NCBI RefSeq assembly: GCF_014737315.1
Contig: NZ_JPUF01000007.1
Coordinates: forward strand, 1 to 64,000
Reading direction: 5' to 3'
Length of the DNA stretch: 64,000 bases
Source of the DNA: Treponema zioleckii
GTDB taxonomy: Bacteria > Spirochaetota > Spirochaetia > Treponematales > Treponemataceae
Part shown: piece after piece, positions 26,939 to 35,501 of the stretch
How positions within the stretch are numbered: the stretch's first letter is position 1
Layout of the letters: every line of letters begins with the position of its first letter
Position numbers and translations under genes: made by a program
Notes under the pieces: model-generated
The model's input: only the letters and a program-made list of their open reading frames with translations
What the model was told of the DNA's origin: nothing
Database searches by the model: none

Positions 26939-27835
26939 ATGATTAGAAAAATTTTATTCACTTTGACTTTGATTTTTACGTTGTTTTTTTCTTCTTGCAC
27001 GAAAAAAAATTCTGGCACCGAACAGGCTGCATCGTCTGAGCACAAGACTACGATTACCGCAAGTTTTTATCCGCTTTATATAATGCTTATGAACATTGCC
27101 GATGGCGCGGACGTTGAGTTAAAAATGCTTGCTCCGAGCGATACAGGTTGCTTGCACGACTATCAACTTACCACAAAAGATATGCAGGCCATTTCTTCTT
27201 CTGATATTGTCGTCGTTAACGGACTTGGAATGGAAGACTTCCTTGATAAGGTTTTTGAGTCTAAAAGCGAAACGACGATTGTTGCAGGAGCTGATTTTGA
27301 GACTGTTGACGACAATCCTCATGTGTGGGTGAGCGTTGAGGGCGCGATTTATGAGGTAAAGAATATTTGTTCGGGACTCGTAAAACTTGACCCAAAAAAT
27401 GCCGAGATTTACGAAAAAAATTCAGCACAATACATTCAAAAACTTTCGGAACTCAAAAAAATCATGCACGACACCCTTGAACCTTTTTCTGGAAGCACGA
27501 TTATCACGTTCCACGAGGCATTCCCTTATTTTGCCTCTGAGTTTGGCCTAAAAATTGCAAGCGTGATTGAGCGGGAGCCTGGAACTGCGCCGAGTCCGAA
27601 GGAATTGGACGAAATTATTCAGACCGTGAACGCAGAGAATTCTAAATCCGGCAAAAATGTTCCGCTTTTTGCGGAGCCTCAGTATTCAAGTTCGTCTGCC
27701 GAAGTGATTGCAAATGAAACTGGCTCAAAGATTTACGAACTTGACCCTTGCGTTACTGGCGAGATTTCTAAAGATTCCTACATTGAATCCATGAAGAAAA
27801 ATCTTTCAGTTTTGCAGGACGCGCTAAAAAATTAA
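26939..27835 (+). CDS. znuA: Zinc/manganese ABC importer, binding lipoprotein
   Basis: Cluster A-I metal-binding protein of the ZnuA/TroA type, 298 residues, anchored by lipobox FSSC. Metal-ligand motifs appear in order: GCLHDYQLTTKDMQAI, DNPHVWVS, ITFHEAFPYFASEFGL and a C-terminal acidic residue in YELDPCV. The usual histidine-rich loop is absent. The start at MIRKILFT is chosen because it begins a good signal peptide. First gene of an ABC operon. Confidence 0.9.
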   Translation: MIRKILFTLTLIFTLFFSSCTKKNSGTEQAASSEHKTTITASFYPLYIMLMNIADGADVELKMLAPSDTGCLHDYQLTTKDMQAISSSDIVVVNGLGMEDFLDKVFESKSETTIVAGADFETVDDNPHVWVSVEGAIYEVKNICSGLVKLDPKNAEIYEKNSAQYIQKLSELKKIMHDTLEPFSGSTIITFHEAFPYFASEFGLKIASVIEREPGTAPSPKELDEIIQTVNAENSKSGKNVPLFAEPQYSSSSAEVIANETGSKIYELDPCVTGEISKDSYIESMKKNLSVLQDALKN

Positions 27836-27844
27836 AGGCGATTT

Positions 27845-28624
27845 ATGGCTCATATAAATCTTCATCATCCTTCGATTTATCCTCATGTCTGTCTCACGAA
27901 AATCACGAATCTTTCGGTAAAAAACGGAAGCGACGTGATTTTGAGCAACGTGAATCTTGAAATTCGTTGCGGAGAGCTTACCGCGATTGTAGGACGGAAC
28001 GGCGCCGGAAAAACGACTTTTTTGCGCGCGCTTTTGGACGAAATTCCGCATACTGGCGAAATAACTTACGACCACGGAGTTTCGGCTTCCGGGCGAAAAA
28101 TCGTTACCCACAAAAAACCGAAGTTCGGCTACGTTCCTCAAAAACTTGCGATTGCGCCGGGAAGCCCGGTTTCTGTGTCGGATTTGGTTTTGAGCTGCGT
28201 TTCGAACTATCCGGTTTGGCTTCCCAGACGAAAAAAAGACATTCTCCGCGTTGAGAAAATCCTTTCGGCAACGAATACTCAAGCACTCGCGGACAGGCGG
28301 GCCGGGGATTTGAGCGGGGGAGAGATTCAGAGAGTCATGCTTGCCCTTGCGATTTATCCGCTTCCCGACATTCTGATTCTTGACGAGCCTGTGAGCGGGG
28401 TTGACAGAAACGGACTGAAAGATTTTTATGATTTGGTTTCGCGTTTAAGGCACGATTACGACATTACGATTTTGCTTGTGAGCCACGATTTGGACTTGAT
28501 TGCCGAAAAAGCTGACAGGGTTGTTTTTATTGACCACGGAATCGCTGCTGAAGGCACCCCGGATGACGTGTATTCCGACCCGAAATTCATGGAAACTTTC
28601 GGACGAATTCATATTAATTCGTAA
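27845..28624 (+). CDS. znuC: Zinc/manganese ABC importer, ATPase
   Basis: ABC ATPase of 259 residues, with Walker A GRNGAGKTTF, signature LSGGEIQRV, Walker B ILILDEPVSGVD and the switch histidine in LLVSHD. Starts 9 bases after znuA. Pairs with the permease downstream to import divalent metal. Confidence 0.92.
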   Translation: MAHINLHHPSIYPHVCLTKITNLSVKNGSDVILSNVNLEIRCGELTAIVGRNGAGKTTFLRALLDEIPHTGEITYDHGVSASGRKIVTHKKPKFGYVPQKLAIAPGSPVSVSDLVLSCVSNYPVWLPRRKKDILRVEKILSATNTQALADRRAGDLSGGEIQRVMLALAIYPLPDILILDEPVSGVDRNGLKDFYDLVSRLRHDYDITILLVSHDLDLIAEKADRVVFIDHGIAAEGTPDDVYSDPKFMETFGRIHINS

Positions 28625-28647
28625 TTTTAAGGAAATTTGCAGATTTT

Positions 28648-29490
28648 ATGAGTTTTATTTATTCGATAATCGATACTGTTTTGCCTTTCTCTTGGCTTTC
28701 TCCCGAATTTATGAAGAATGCCTTGCTTGCGGTGATTCTTGCCGCTCCGCTTTTTGGTATGCTCGGAAGCGTCGTTGTTTCCAATCAAATGGCGTTTTTT
28801 AGCGATGCAATCGGGCACTCCGCCCTTACCGGAATCGCAATCGGCGTTATTCTCGGAATAAAAGAGCCGCTGGTTTCGATGATTGGGTTTAGCTTGTTTT
28901 TGGGAGCGGCGATTATCAGCGTAAAATGCCGCGGAAAATCCAGTGCAGACACGATTATCGGGGTTTTTTCTTCTACGGCGGTTGCCCTCGGAATTGTTCT
29001 CTTGAGTGCGACCGGAAATTTCGCGAAATATCAGAGGTATCTCGTTGGCGATATTTTGAGCATAAAACCTGTGGAAATTCTTGACCTTTTTGTTTCACTC
29101 GTGATTTTGATTGTGATTTTTTTGTTTTTTTACAATAAAATGCTCCTCACGAATCTGCACGGAACTTTTGCGCGGTCACGCGGAATCAAAACTTTTTTTA
29201 TCGAAATGATTTTTGCACTGCTCACCGCCGCAATAGTCACTATCAGCATACGCTGGACAGGGCTTCTTGTAATCAATAGTCTCTTGGTTCTTCCAGCCGC
29301 TTCCGGCAAAATGATTTCGCGGAATGCACGTCGCTACATTCTGCTCTCTGTCCTGATTTCTTTGGCATCATGCATAATTGGGCTTTCTCTTTCTTGGTAC
29401 ATTGGAAGTGCGTCGGGTGCGACAATCGTTTTGGTGAATGCATTTGTGTTCATCATCTGCTTTTTTGTGGGAATTCTTAGAAAAAATTGA
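28648..29490 (+). CDS. znuB: Zinc/manganese ABC importer, permease
   Basis: Membrane permease of the ABC-3 family, 280 residues, eight or nine hydrophobic segments. FFSDAIGHSALTGIAIG is the coupling-helix region typical of ZnuB/TroC, and INSLLVLPAASGKMIS is also conserved. Last gene of znuABC; no terminator is obvious before the valS promoter. Confidence 0.92.
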   Translation: MSFIYSIIDTVLPFSWLSPEFMKNALLAVILAAPLFGMLGSVVVSNQMAFFSDAIGHSALTGIAIGVILGIKEPLVSMIGFSLFLGAAIISVKCRGKSSADTIIGVFSSTAVALGIVLLSATGNFAKYQRYLVGDILSIKPVEILDLFVSLVILIVIFLFFYNKMLLTNLHGTFARSRGIKTFFIEMIFALLTAAIVTISIRWTGLLVINSLLVLPAASGKMISRNARRYILLSVLISLASCIIGLSLSWYIGSASGATIVLVNAFVFIICFFVGILRKN

Positions 29491-29545
29491 TTTTTTGAAA
29501 TATTTCAGCAAAAATTTGTCTTCATTTTTCAATTATCAATGTTCA

Positions 29546-29568
29546 TACCCGAAAAATTTCATTATAAT
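29546..29568 (+). promoter_or_regulatory. Promoter for valS
   Basis: A perfect TATAAT at 29563-29568 lies 32 bases ahead of the valS ATG. The -35 (TTCATA or TGTTCA, 15-17 bases away) is weak. Confidence 0.45.
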
Positions 29569-29600
29569 CGTTGCATTACTATTTAAATTTGAGGAATAAA

Positions 29601-32327
29601 ATGCACGCTATCGAATTGGAAAAGGCTTACAATCCAAAAGATTTTGAAGATCGAATTTATGCCGAATGGGTAGAGAAGGGCTATTTCCGCCCATATTCAG
29701 ACAAAGAGAACCCTGTTCATTCTCAGAGAAAAGAAACTAACATCAATTATACAGTCGTCATTCCTCCTCCAAACGTAACTGGTGTTCTTCACATGGGACA
29801 CGCTTTGAACAATACTTTGCAAGATGTTGTAGTCCGCTATCACCGAATGAAGGGCGACAACACTTTGTGGATTCCTGGAACTGACCATGCAGGAATTGCG
29901 ACTCAGAACGTCGTTGAAAAGGCGCTTAAAAAAGAGGGAAAAGGTAGAAACGACCTTGGTCGTGAGAAATTTATAGAAAGAACTTGGGCTGTCACTCACG
30001 AACATCACGACACAATCGTAAAGCAGCAGAAAAAACTCGGAAACTCGGTTGACTGGTCGCGCGAGAGATTCACTTATGACGAGGGGCTTTCGAAGGCCGT
30101 TCGTGACGTTTTCGTAACTCTTTATGAACGTGGGCTCATGTATAAGGGACAGTATCTTGTAAACTGGTGTCCGCGCTGTGGAACAGCACTTGCTGATGAC
30201 GAAGTTGACCACGAGGATACAAACGGCGCAATGTATCATCTTTGGTATGAGTATGCCGACGGCAGCGGAAAAATTGAGGTTGCAACGACACGACCGGAGA
30301 CTTTCTTTGGCGATACGGCGGTGGCCGTAAATCCAGAGGATGAGCGATACACTTCAATCGTCGGAAAAGAACTAAAACTTCCGTTGACTGGAAAAATCAT
30401 AAAAATCATTGCGGATTCTTATGTTGACAAAGAATTCGGAACTGGTATGGTAAAAATCACGCCTGCCCATGACCCTAACGACTGGGAAGTAGGAAAACGC
30501 CATAACCTTGAAGTTGTAAATCTTTTGAATCCAGACGGAACGATGAACGAAAATGTTCCGGAAAAATATCGCGGATTGAAGCCTGAGCAGGCTCGTAAGC
30601 TCGTAATTGAGGATTTGCAGGAAGCTGGACTTTTTAAGGGCGAGGAAAAAATCGTTCATTCTGTAGGTCATTGTTATCGCTGTAAGACTGTTGTGGAGCC
30701 TTATTTGTCTTACCAGTGGTTCGTAAAAATGAAGCCGTTGGCAGAAAAAGCTCTTGCTGCATGGAAGAATGAGGAACTTGTTTTCTTCCCGCGAAAATGG
30801 GAGAACACTTATTCTCACTGGATGGAAAATATTCGTGATTGGTGTGTTAGCCGACAGATTTGGTGGGGCCATCGTATTCCTGCTTGGTACTGCGACTGCG
30901 GCAATACAATTGTAAGCCGCGAGGATCCTACAAAATGTCCTAAGTGCGGTGCTGATTCTACTCATCTTAAACAGGATCCGGACGTTCTTGACACATGGTT
31001 CTCTTCTTGGCTTTGGCCGTTCAGTACATTGGGCTGGCCGGAAGAAACTGCCGATCTTAAAAAATTCTATCCGACCACTGCGTTGGTAACTGCCTACGAC
31101 ATTATTTTCTTCTGGGTAAGCCGAATGATTATGGCCGGCCTTGAATTTACAGGAAAATCACCGTTCCATGACATTTATATTCACGGACTCGTTCGCGACA
31201 AACAGGGACGCAAAATGTCTAAGTCGCTCGGAAACGGTATTGACCCTCTCGTAGTAATCGACCAGTTTGGTTCAGATGCTTTGAAATTCACTTTGAGTTT
31301 CCTTTGTGCGCAGGGACAGGATATTCTCATTGACAATGACACGTTCAAGATGGGAAGCCGATTCTGCAACAAAGTTTGGAATGCCAGCCGATATATTCTC
31401 GGAAATCTTGAGGGACGAAATTTGATTCCTGTAAAGGACGAGGAACTTACTGAACTTGACAAGTGGATTTACACCGCTCTTGATAAGGCTTGCCGTGATG
31501 AACGTGCAGCTCTCGAAAGCTACAGATACAACGATGCGGCTACCGCTGTTTATGAATTCTTCTGGAATAATTTCTGCGACTGGTATGTTGAGGCTACAAA
31601 ACTCAGCTTTAAGCACGGCGATGACCACGAAAAAGATCGTCAGGTTAGCGTTCTTTTGAACGTTCTTGAGGAATCTTTGCGTCTCTTGCATCCGTTTATT
31701 CCGTTTGTAACCGAGGAAATCTATTCTAAGCTTCCTCGCAAAGAACTCATTGAAAACAGAAAAGCTGCCGGCGAACAGAAGGTTTTGCCGTCTGACACTT
31801 ATTCAGACTTGCTTACGACGGCACCTTTCCCGGAGCCAAAAGACGAACGTGTTGATGCAAAAATCACTTCACGATTCAATGCACTCCAGGATTTGATTCG
31901 TTCTATTCGCGGCCTCAGAAACGAATGCGGAATTGACCCTGCATTTAAAATCAATGTTGCAATCCAGATTGTGCCGCACAGCGACGCTGAGGTGTGCCGA
32001 GAAAAAGTTGAGATGATTCAGCTTCTTGCAGGGCTTTCTGGCGTTGAATTTGTAAACGAGAAGCCTGCATCTTCAATTGGTGCGGTTGGCAGTGGCTTTG
32101 AAGCTTTCATTATTCTTGACGATAATATTGATAAGGAAACTTTGCGCAAGCATTTCGACAAAGACCTTGCAAAGGCTCAGGGCGATGCTCAAAAAATCGA
32201 ATTCAAACTGAACGGAAAATTTGCTCAGCATGCGCCTGCAGAGGTCGTTCAGGCAGAGCGAGACAAACTTGAAGAGTTCAAGCGAAGAATCGAAAAATTG
32301 AATTCTTATATTGACGAGCTTAAATAG
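29601..32327 (+). CDS. valS: Valyl-tRNA synthetase
   Basis: Class I synthetase of 908 residues with editing domain. HIGH motif as HMGHALNN, KMSKS as KMSKSLGNGIDP, and zinc-finger-like CDCGNT and CPKCG segments. The C-terminal helical hairpin ends in KLNSYIDELK, as in bacterial ValS. GAGG seven bases before ATG 29601 fixes the start; the ten upstream in-frame codons are not supported. Confidence 0.97.
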   Translation: MHAIELEKAYNPKDFEDRIYAEWVEKGYFRPYSDKENPVHSQRKETNINYTVVIPPPNVTGVLHMGHALNNTLQDVVVRYHRMKGDNTLWIPGTDHAGIATQNVVEKALKKEGKGRNDLGREKFIERTWAVTHEHHDTIVKQQKKLGNSVDWSRERFTYDEGLSKAVRDVFVTLYERGLMYKGQYLVNWCPRCGTALADDEVDHEDTNGAMYHLWYEYADGSGKIEVATTRPETFFGDTAVAVNPEDERYTSIVGKELKLPLTGKIIKIIADSYVDKEFGTGMVKITPAHDPNDWEVGKRHNLEVVNLLNPDGTMNENVPEKYRGLKPEQARKLVIEDLQEAGLFKGEEKIVHSVGHCYRCKTVVEPYLSYQWFVKMKPLAEKALAAWKNEELVFFPRKWENTYSHWMENIRDWCVSRQIWWGHRIPAWYCDCGNTIVSREDPTKCPKCGADSTHLKQDPDVLDTWFSSWLWPFSTLGWPEETADLKKFYPTTALVTAYDIIFFWVSRMIMAGLEFTGKSPFHDIYIHGLVRDKQGRKMSKSLGNGIDPLVVIDQFGSDALKFTLSFLCAQGQDILIDNDTFKMGSRFCNKVWNASRYILGNLEGRNLIPVKDEELTELDKWIYTALDKACRDERAALESYRYNDAATAVYEFFWNNFCDWYVEATKLSFKHGDDHEKDRQVSVLLNVLEESLRLLHPFIPFVTEEIYSKLPRKELIENRKAAGEQKVLPSDTYSDLLTTAPFPEPKDERVDAKITSRFNALQDLIRSIRGLRNECGIDPAFKINVAIQIVPHSDAEVCREKVEMIQLLAGLSGVEFVNEKPASSIGAVGSGFEAFIILDDNIDKETLRKHFDKDLAKAQGDAQKIEFKLNGKFAQHAPAEVVQAERDKLEEFKRRIEKLNSYIDELK

Positions 32328-32346
32328 AAGAATCTGAAATTCGCAG

Positions 32347-32397
32347 AATCTTCGGGGAATGCAAAGTTTGCTTTTCCTCGAAGATTTCGTTGTTTTT
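32347..32397 (+). terminator. Hairpin terminator after valS
   Basis: AATCTTCG (32347-32354) pairs with CGAAGATT (32379-32386), extended by GGGAA/TTTTCC inside, and TTTCGTTGTTTTT follows. It separates valS from the HD-domain gene. Confidence 0.6.
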
Positions 32398-32445
32398 CAT
32401 GTACTTACTGTTTTTTTGTTAATCATAGAAAATTGGAGGCTGATA

Positions 32446-33084
32446 ATGGGCAAGAAATTTGATATGAAAATTGAAAAGCCGGTTCAAATGGACACTGAGC
32501 ACATGAAACAGCTCAAAGAGATTTTCCTTGCGCCGTATATGCAGATTGCCACATCATTGATAGGCAAGCAGCGTCGCGCGGGCGGCAACATGTTCAGGCA
32601 TCAGATGGACACGCTCGCCATTCTCATTGACTACGGATATATCGACAGTACGCTCTTAAAGGCCAGCATTGTTCATGATACAATTGAGGATATTCCTGAT
32701 TTTGACGAAAACGTAATCCGAACCTGCGATTATGAAGGTAACGAAGTTTGCGAGCTTGTTCGCGAAGTTACAAAATGGCCTGGCGAAAATAAGGAAGACT
32801 TTTTAAAAAGAATCCTCAATAACGGAAGCCACAAGGCAAAAGTCTTGAAATGCGCTGACCGAATCAGCAACATGATTTCCCTTGGATTCGTTACTGATGA
32901 GAAATTCATTGAGCGGTACTGCAACGAGACAGAATATTTTATTTTCCCGATTGCGTTGGAGGTTGACTTCAATATGTATCAGGAACTTATAAGCCTTGTA
33001 ATGACAAGAAGACAGTATCTCGAAGATTCTGGCTATCTCTTGCGAAAAGAGAGAGACAAGAAAGAACAAAAAAATCAAAATTGA
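32446..33084 (+). CDS. HD-only (p)ppGpp hydrolase-like protein
   Basis: A 212-residue cytoplasmic HD-superfamily protein. RHQMDTLAILIDYGY and ASIVHDTIEDIPDFD match the metal-binding histidine and HD(x)ED motifs of the RelA/SpoT hydrolase domain, and KCADRISNM matches its later Asp. No synthetase, TGS or ACT domain follows. It may be a stand-alone small alarmone hydrolase, though another nucleotide substrate is possible. GGAGG fixes ATG 32446. Confidence 0.8.
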   Translation: MGKKFDMKIEKPVQMDTEHMKQLKEIFLAPYMQIATSLIGKQRRAGGNMFRHQMDTLAILIDYGYIDSTLLKASIVHDTIEDIPDFDENVIRTCDYEGNEVCELVREVTKWPGENKEDFLKRILNNGSHKAKVLKCADRISNMISLGFVTDEKFIERYCNETEYFIFPIALEVDFNMYQELISLVMTRRQYLEDSGYLLRKERDKKEQKNQN

Positions 33085-33119
33085 ACATAAATGTCAGAAC
33101 AGTTTATTTTGAATAAAAA

Positions 33120-33180
33120 AAACACCTGCTGGATTTGGAAGTTGAAGTGAATTTCTTTCCAATTTGGCAGGTGTTTTTGT
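33120..33180. terminator. Bidirectional terminator, convergent genes
   Basis: AACACCTGC (33121-33129) pairs with GCAGGTGTT (33167-33175), with an inner TTGGAA/TTCCAA stem and T- and A-runs on either side. It serves both the HD gene and the S1 gene. Confidence 0.85.
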
Positions 33181-33196
33181 TTTCGAAGAATGCGCT

Positions 33197-34312
33197 TTAT
33201 TTCTTTAAGAGGGCGGCGAATGGATTGTATGTTTCTCCGTCATCGTCGTTTGCGTGGCTAGAGAAATATGCGTTTGCGCTGTTGTCCTGTTCGTCGTTGC
33301 TTCCTGCGGTTGTGAGTGAGATTCGTTTTTCTTCCGCATCGATTTTCTCTACGATTACCTCGAATTTGTCGCCAACCTTGTATTTTTTGCTCAAGTTTGT
33401 CTTGTCGTTAACATCCTGCAATGCAGAAATGTGAACCAAACCGTCGATTCCAGGTGCAATGTTTACGAAAAGACCGAATGCTGCAATTCTTGCGATAGTG
33501 CCTTCAAGTTTTGTTCCGATTGGGAATTTTTCTGCAACTTCGTCCCATGGGTCTTTCTCAAGGCTTTTCATGCTTACAGAAACTTTTGAGCGATCTCCGT
33601 TCCATTCAGCCTTGATGATTTTTGCTTCAATTTCCTGTCCAACCGAAAGAACGTCCTCAACTTTGCTTACGCGGGCATGAGAAATTTCTGAGATTGGAAG
33701 AAGAACCTGAAAACCGTTTACGTCAACGAACGCACCGTAGCTCTGGAGCGACTTTACAGTTCCTTTTACGACAGTGCCAACGGTGAGTTTTTCTGAAAGC
33801 TTTTGAATCGCATCGTTAGCTTGGTTTTCGAGGATTCTGCGGTTTGAAACGATGATATTTTTTCCATCATTTTTGTACTCTGTAATAAGGAAAGTTTCTG
33901 TTTTTCCGATGTAAGCTGCTGGTTCCTCGCGGTTTTTGTAACCCATCTGAGAATAAGGACAGAACGCACGCGCAGTTCCGATTTTTACTTCGAATCCGCC
34001 TTTGATTTCTTTTTCGACTTTTCCTTCTACAGGAACGCCGGCTTTGTAAGCATTTTCAAGAAGTTCAAGTCCTGCTTTTGCGGCTTTGTCTGCTGAAAGT
34101 CTTGTAGTGAAGTACATCTCGTCTCTTTTTGCTGACGCGAAGTACACCTTGATTTTATCGCCTTCTTTGATTGTTAAATTGCCGTTCTCGTCTACGAATT
34201 CTGATTTATCGACGAAACCTTCGCTTTTTAATCCAATGTCGATAAATACTGTGTCATTTGAAATCTGAACTACTTCTGTCTCGATTTCTTGACCAACTTC
34301 AAATTTGTTCAT
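33197..34312 (-). CDS. S1 RNA-binding protein, ribosomal S1-like
   Basis: A 371-residue protein with four S1 OB-fold repeats (VGQEIETEVVQISND; VEGKVEKEIKGGFEVKIG; VGTVVKGTVKSLQSYGAFVDV; IGTKLEGTIARIAAFGLFVNI). It probably helps mRNA reach the ribosome or acts as a shortened S1. It is shorter than the six-repeat E. coli S1. GGAG inside the apparent upstream start shows the true ATG is 34312. The acidic tail ends FAALLKK. Confidence 0.88.
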   Translation of the reverse strand: MNKFEVGQEIETEVVQISNDTVFIDIGLKSEGFVDKSEFVDENGNLTIKEGDKIKVYFASAKRDEMYFTTRLSADKAAKAGLELLENAYKAGVPVEGKVEKEIKGGFEVKIGTARAFCPYSQMGYKNREEPAAYIGKTETFLITEYKNDGKNIIVSNRRILENQANDAIQKLSEKLTVGTVVKGTVKSLQSYGAFVDVNGFQVLLPISEISHARVSKVEDVLSVGQEIEAKIIKAEWNGDRSKVSVSMKSLEKDPWDEVAEKFPIGTKLEGTIARIAAFGLFVNIAPGIDGLVHISALQDVNDKTNLSKKYKVGDKFEVIVEKIDAEEKRISLTTAGSNDEQDNSANAYFSSHANDDDGETYNPFAALLKK

Positions 34313-34417
34313 TTTTTTCTCCATCTAAAGTGTTGCCGTAATTTTAGTTTTTTTTACGGAATTATAAAAGCCCTGTCGAAAAATGAATGCAAAACAAATT
34401 TGACGCCTACTTTTGAA

Positions 34418-35212
34418 TCAGCCGAAAACTCCCGTAATAAGATTGTAAGCGACGCTTCCGGGACCCGGAATTTTTGGCAAATCTTTTTTGTTGAACCATG
34501 CCGCTTCTTTTATTTCATCTTCCTGAATTTTTATTTCGCCGCTTTCGTATTCTGCCCTGAATGCCAGCATCAACTGATCCGGGAACGGCCATGCCTGACT
34601 TGCGACGTAGCGGATATTTTTGACTTTGATTCCTGTTTCTTCATAGTTTTCCCGCTTTACGGCCTGCTCTGCCGTTTCTCCGATTTCAATAAAACCTGCA
34701 AGGCACGTGTAAACGTCGGTGTTTCGTTGTGCGTGGCGCGCAAGCAGATAATCATCGCCTTTGCTTACAAGGACAATCATGGCTGGCTCCAATTGCGGAA
34801 AGAAGACTGTTTTGCAGGTCGGGCATGTTCTTGCGGTAAAACATTCGTCGTCTACAAGCTGAGTTCCGCATTTTGCGCAGAATCTTTTATTTTTGCGGAA
34901 ATTTAACAGCCCCATTGCGCGGGCTGCAAGCGAACCAAAATTAGCGATTTTATGGTCCTTCGAAGTTCTGTAAAAAAATTCCCTGAGCGGTATGTCTGTG
35001 CAGCCTGCAGGATTCGGTTCATCTTTTTCGAGCATGATTGCAGAATAATTGTATTCAATTTCTGCGAACCAATCGCTAGCCGCACTCAATTCTAGGCAGC
35101 GGCGCATAATCCGCTCTTCAGGAAGATGACCATCTTTGAGAATTATTGAATTTTCTCTAAAAATAAAGTGAATCTCGCAAAAAAGATTCATTTGATTTGA
35201 AATCATAGCCAT
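34418..35212 (-). CDS. nudC: NAD(+) diphosphatase (NADH pyrophosphatase)
   Basis: Nudix hydrolase of 264 residues that splits NAD(H), and in some bacteria removes NAD caps from RNA. The zinc ribbon (CAKCG, CPTC), the Nudix box GFIEIGETAEQAVKRENYEETG and the downstream SQAWPFPDQLM, close to the NudC signature SQPWPFPxS, are all present. The start is not marked by a good Shine-Dalgarno; a Met two codons in is possible. Confidence 0.93.
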   Translation of the reverse strand: MAMISNQMNLFCEIHFIFRENSIILKDGHLPEERIMRRCLELSAASDWFAEIEYNYSAIMLEKDEPNPAGCTDIPLREFFYRTSKDHKIANFGSLAARAMGLLNFRKNKRFCAKCGTQLVDDECFTARTCPTCKTVFFPQLEPAMIVLVSKGDDYLLARHAQRNTDVYTCLAGFIEIGETAEQAVKRENYEETGIKVKNIRYVASQAWPFPDQLMLAFRAEYESGEIKIQEDEIKEAAWFNKKDLPKIPGPGSVAYNLITGVFG

Positions 35213-35351
35213 ATAAATATTCTACATCTGAAAAATGCAATTTGTAAAACAATTCTTGCTTTTTGCCTCTGTCTTTAAAAATTCTTAAAAAAATGATTTT
35301 TTGATTTTTTCTTTGTATTTTAGTGATGTCGGTAAATTGTATAATACTCCA

Positions 35352-35373
35352 AAAAACTCTGTCAGTTTTCCGA
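35352..35373. repeat. 22-base repeat 5' of the chemoreceptor
   Basis: AACTCTGTCAGTTTTCCGA lies here and recurs at 37284-37305 (AACTCTGTTAGTTTTCCGA), on either side of the chemoreceptor gene. Each can form a short AAAACT/AGTTTT stem. The surrounding 35213-35501 spacer also holds a TATAAT near 35339 but no other feature I recognise. Confidence 0.5.
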
Positions 35374-35501
35374 GGTATCCGTCGGTCTGCCGTTTTTGGG
35401 CACGATTTTAAGGTGAGAACTTTAAAAAGTGAAGTTTTTCGAAATTTCCTGTAATTACTCCAAAAATTTTCTTTTTTTTCAAAATGGGTTTATCATAAAT
35501 T

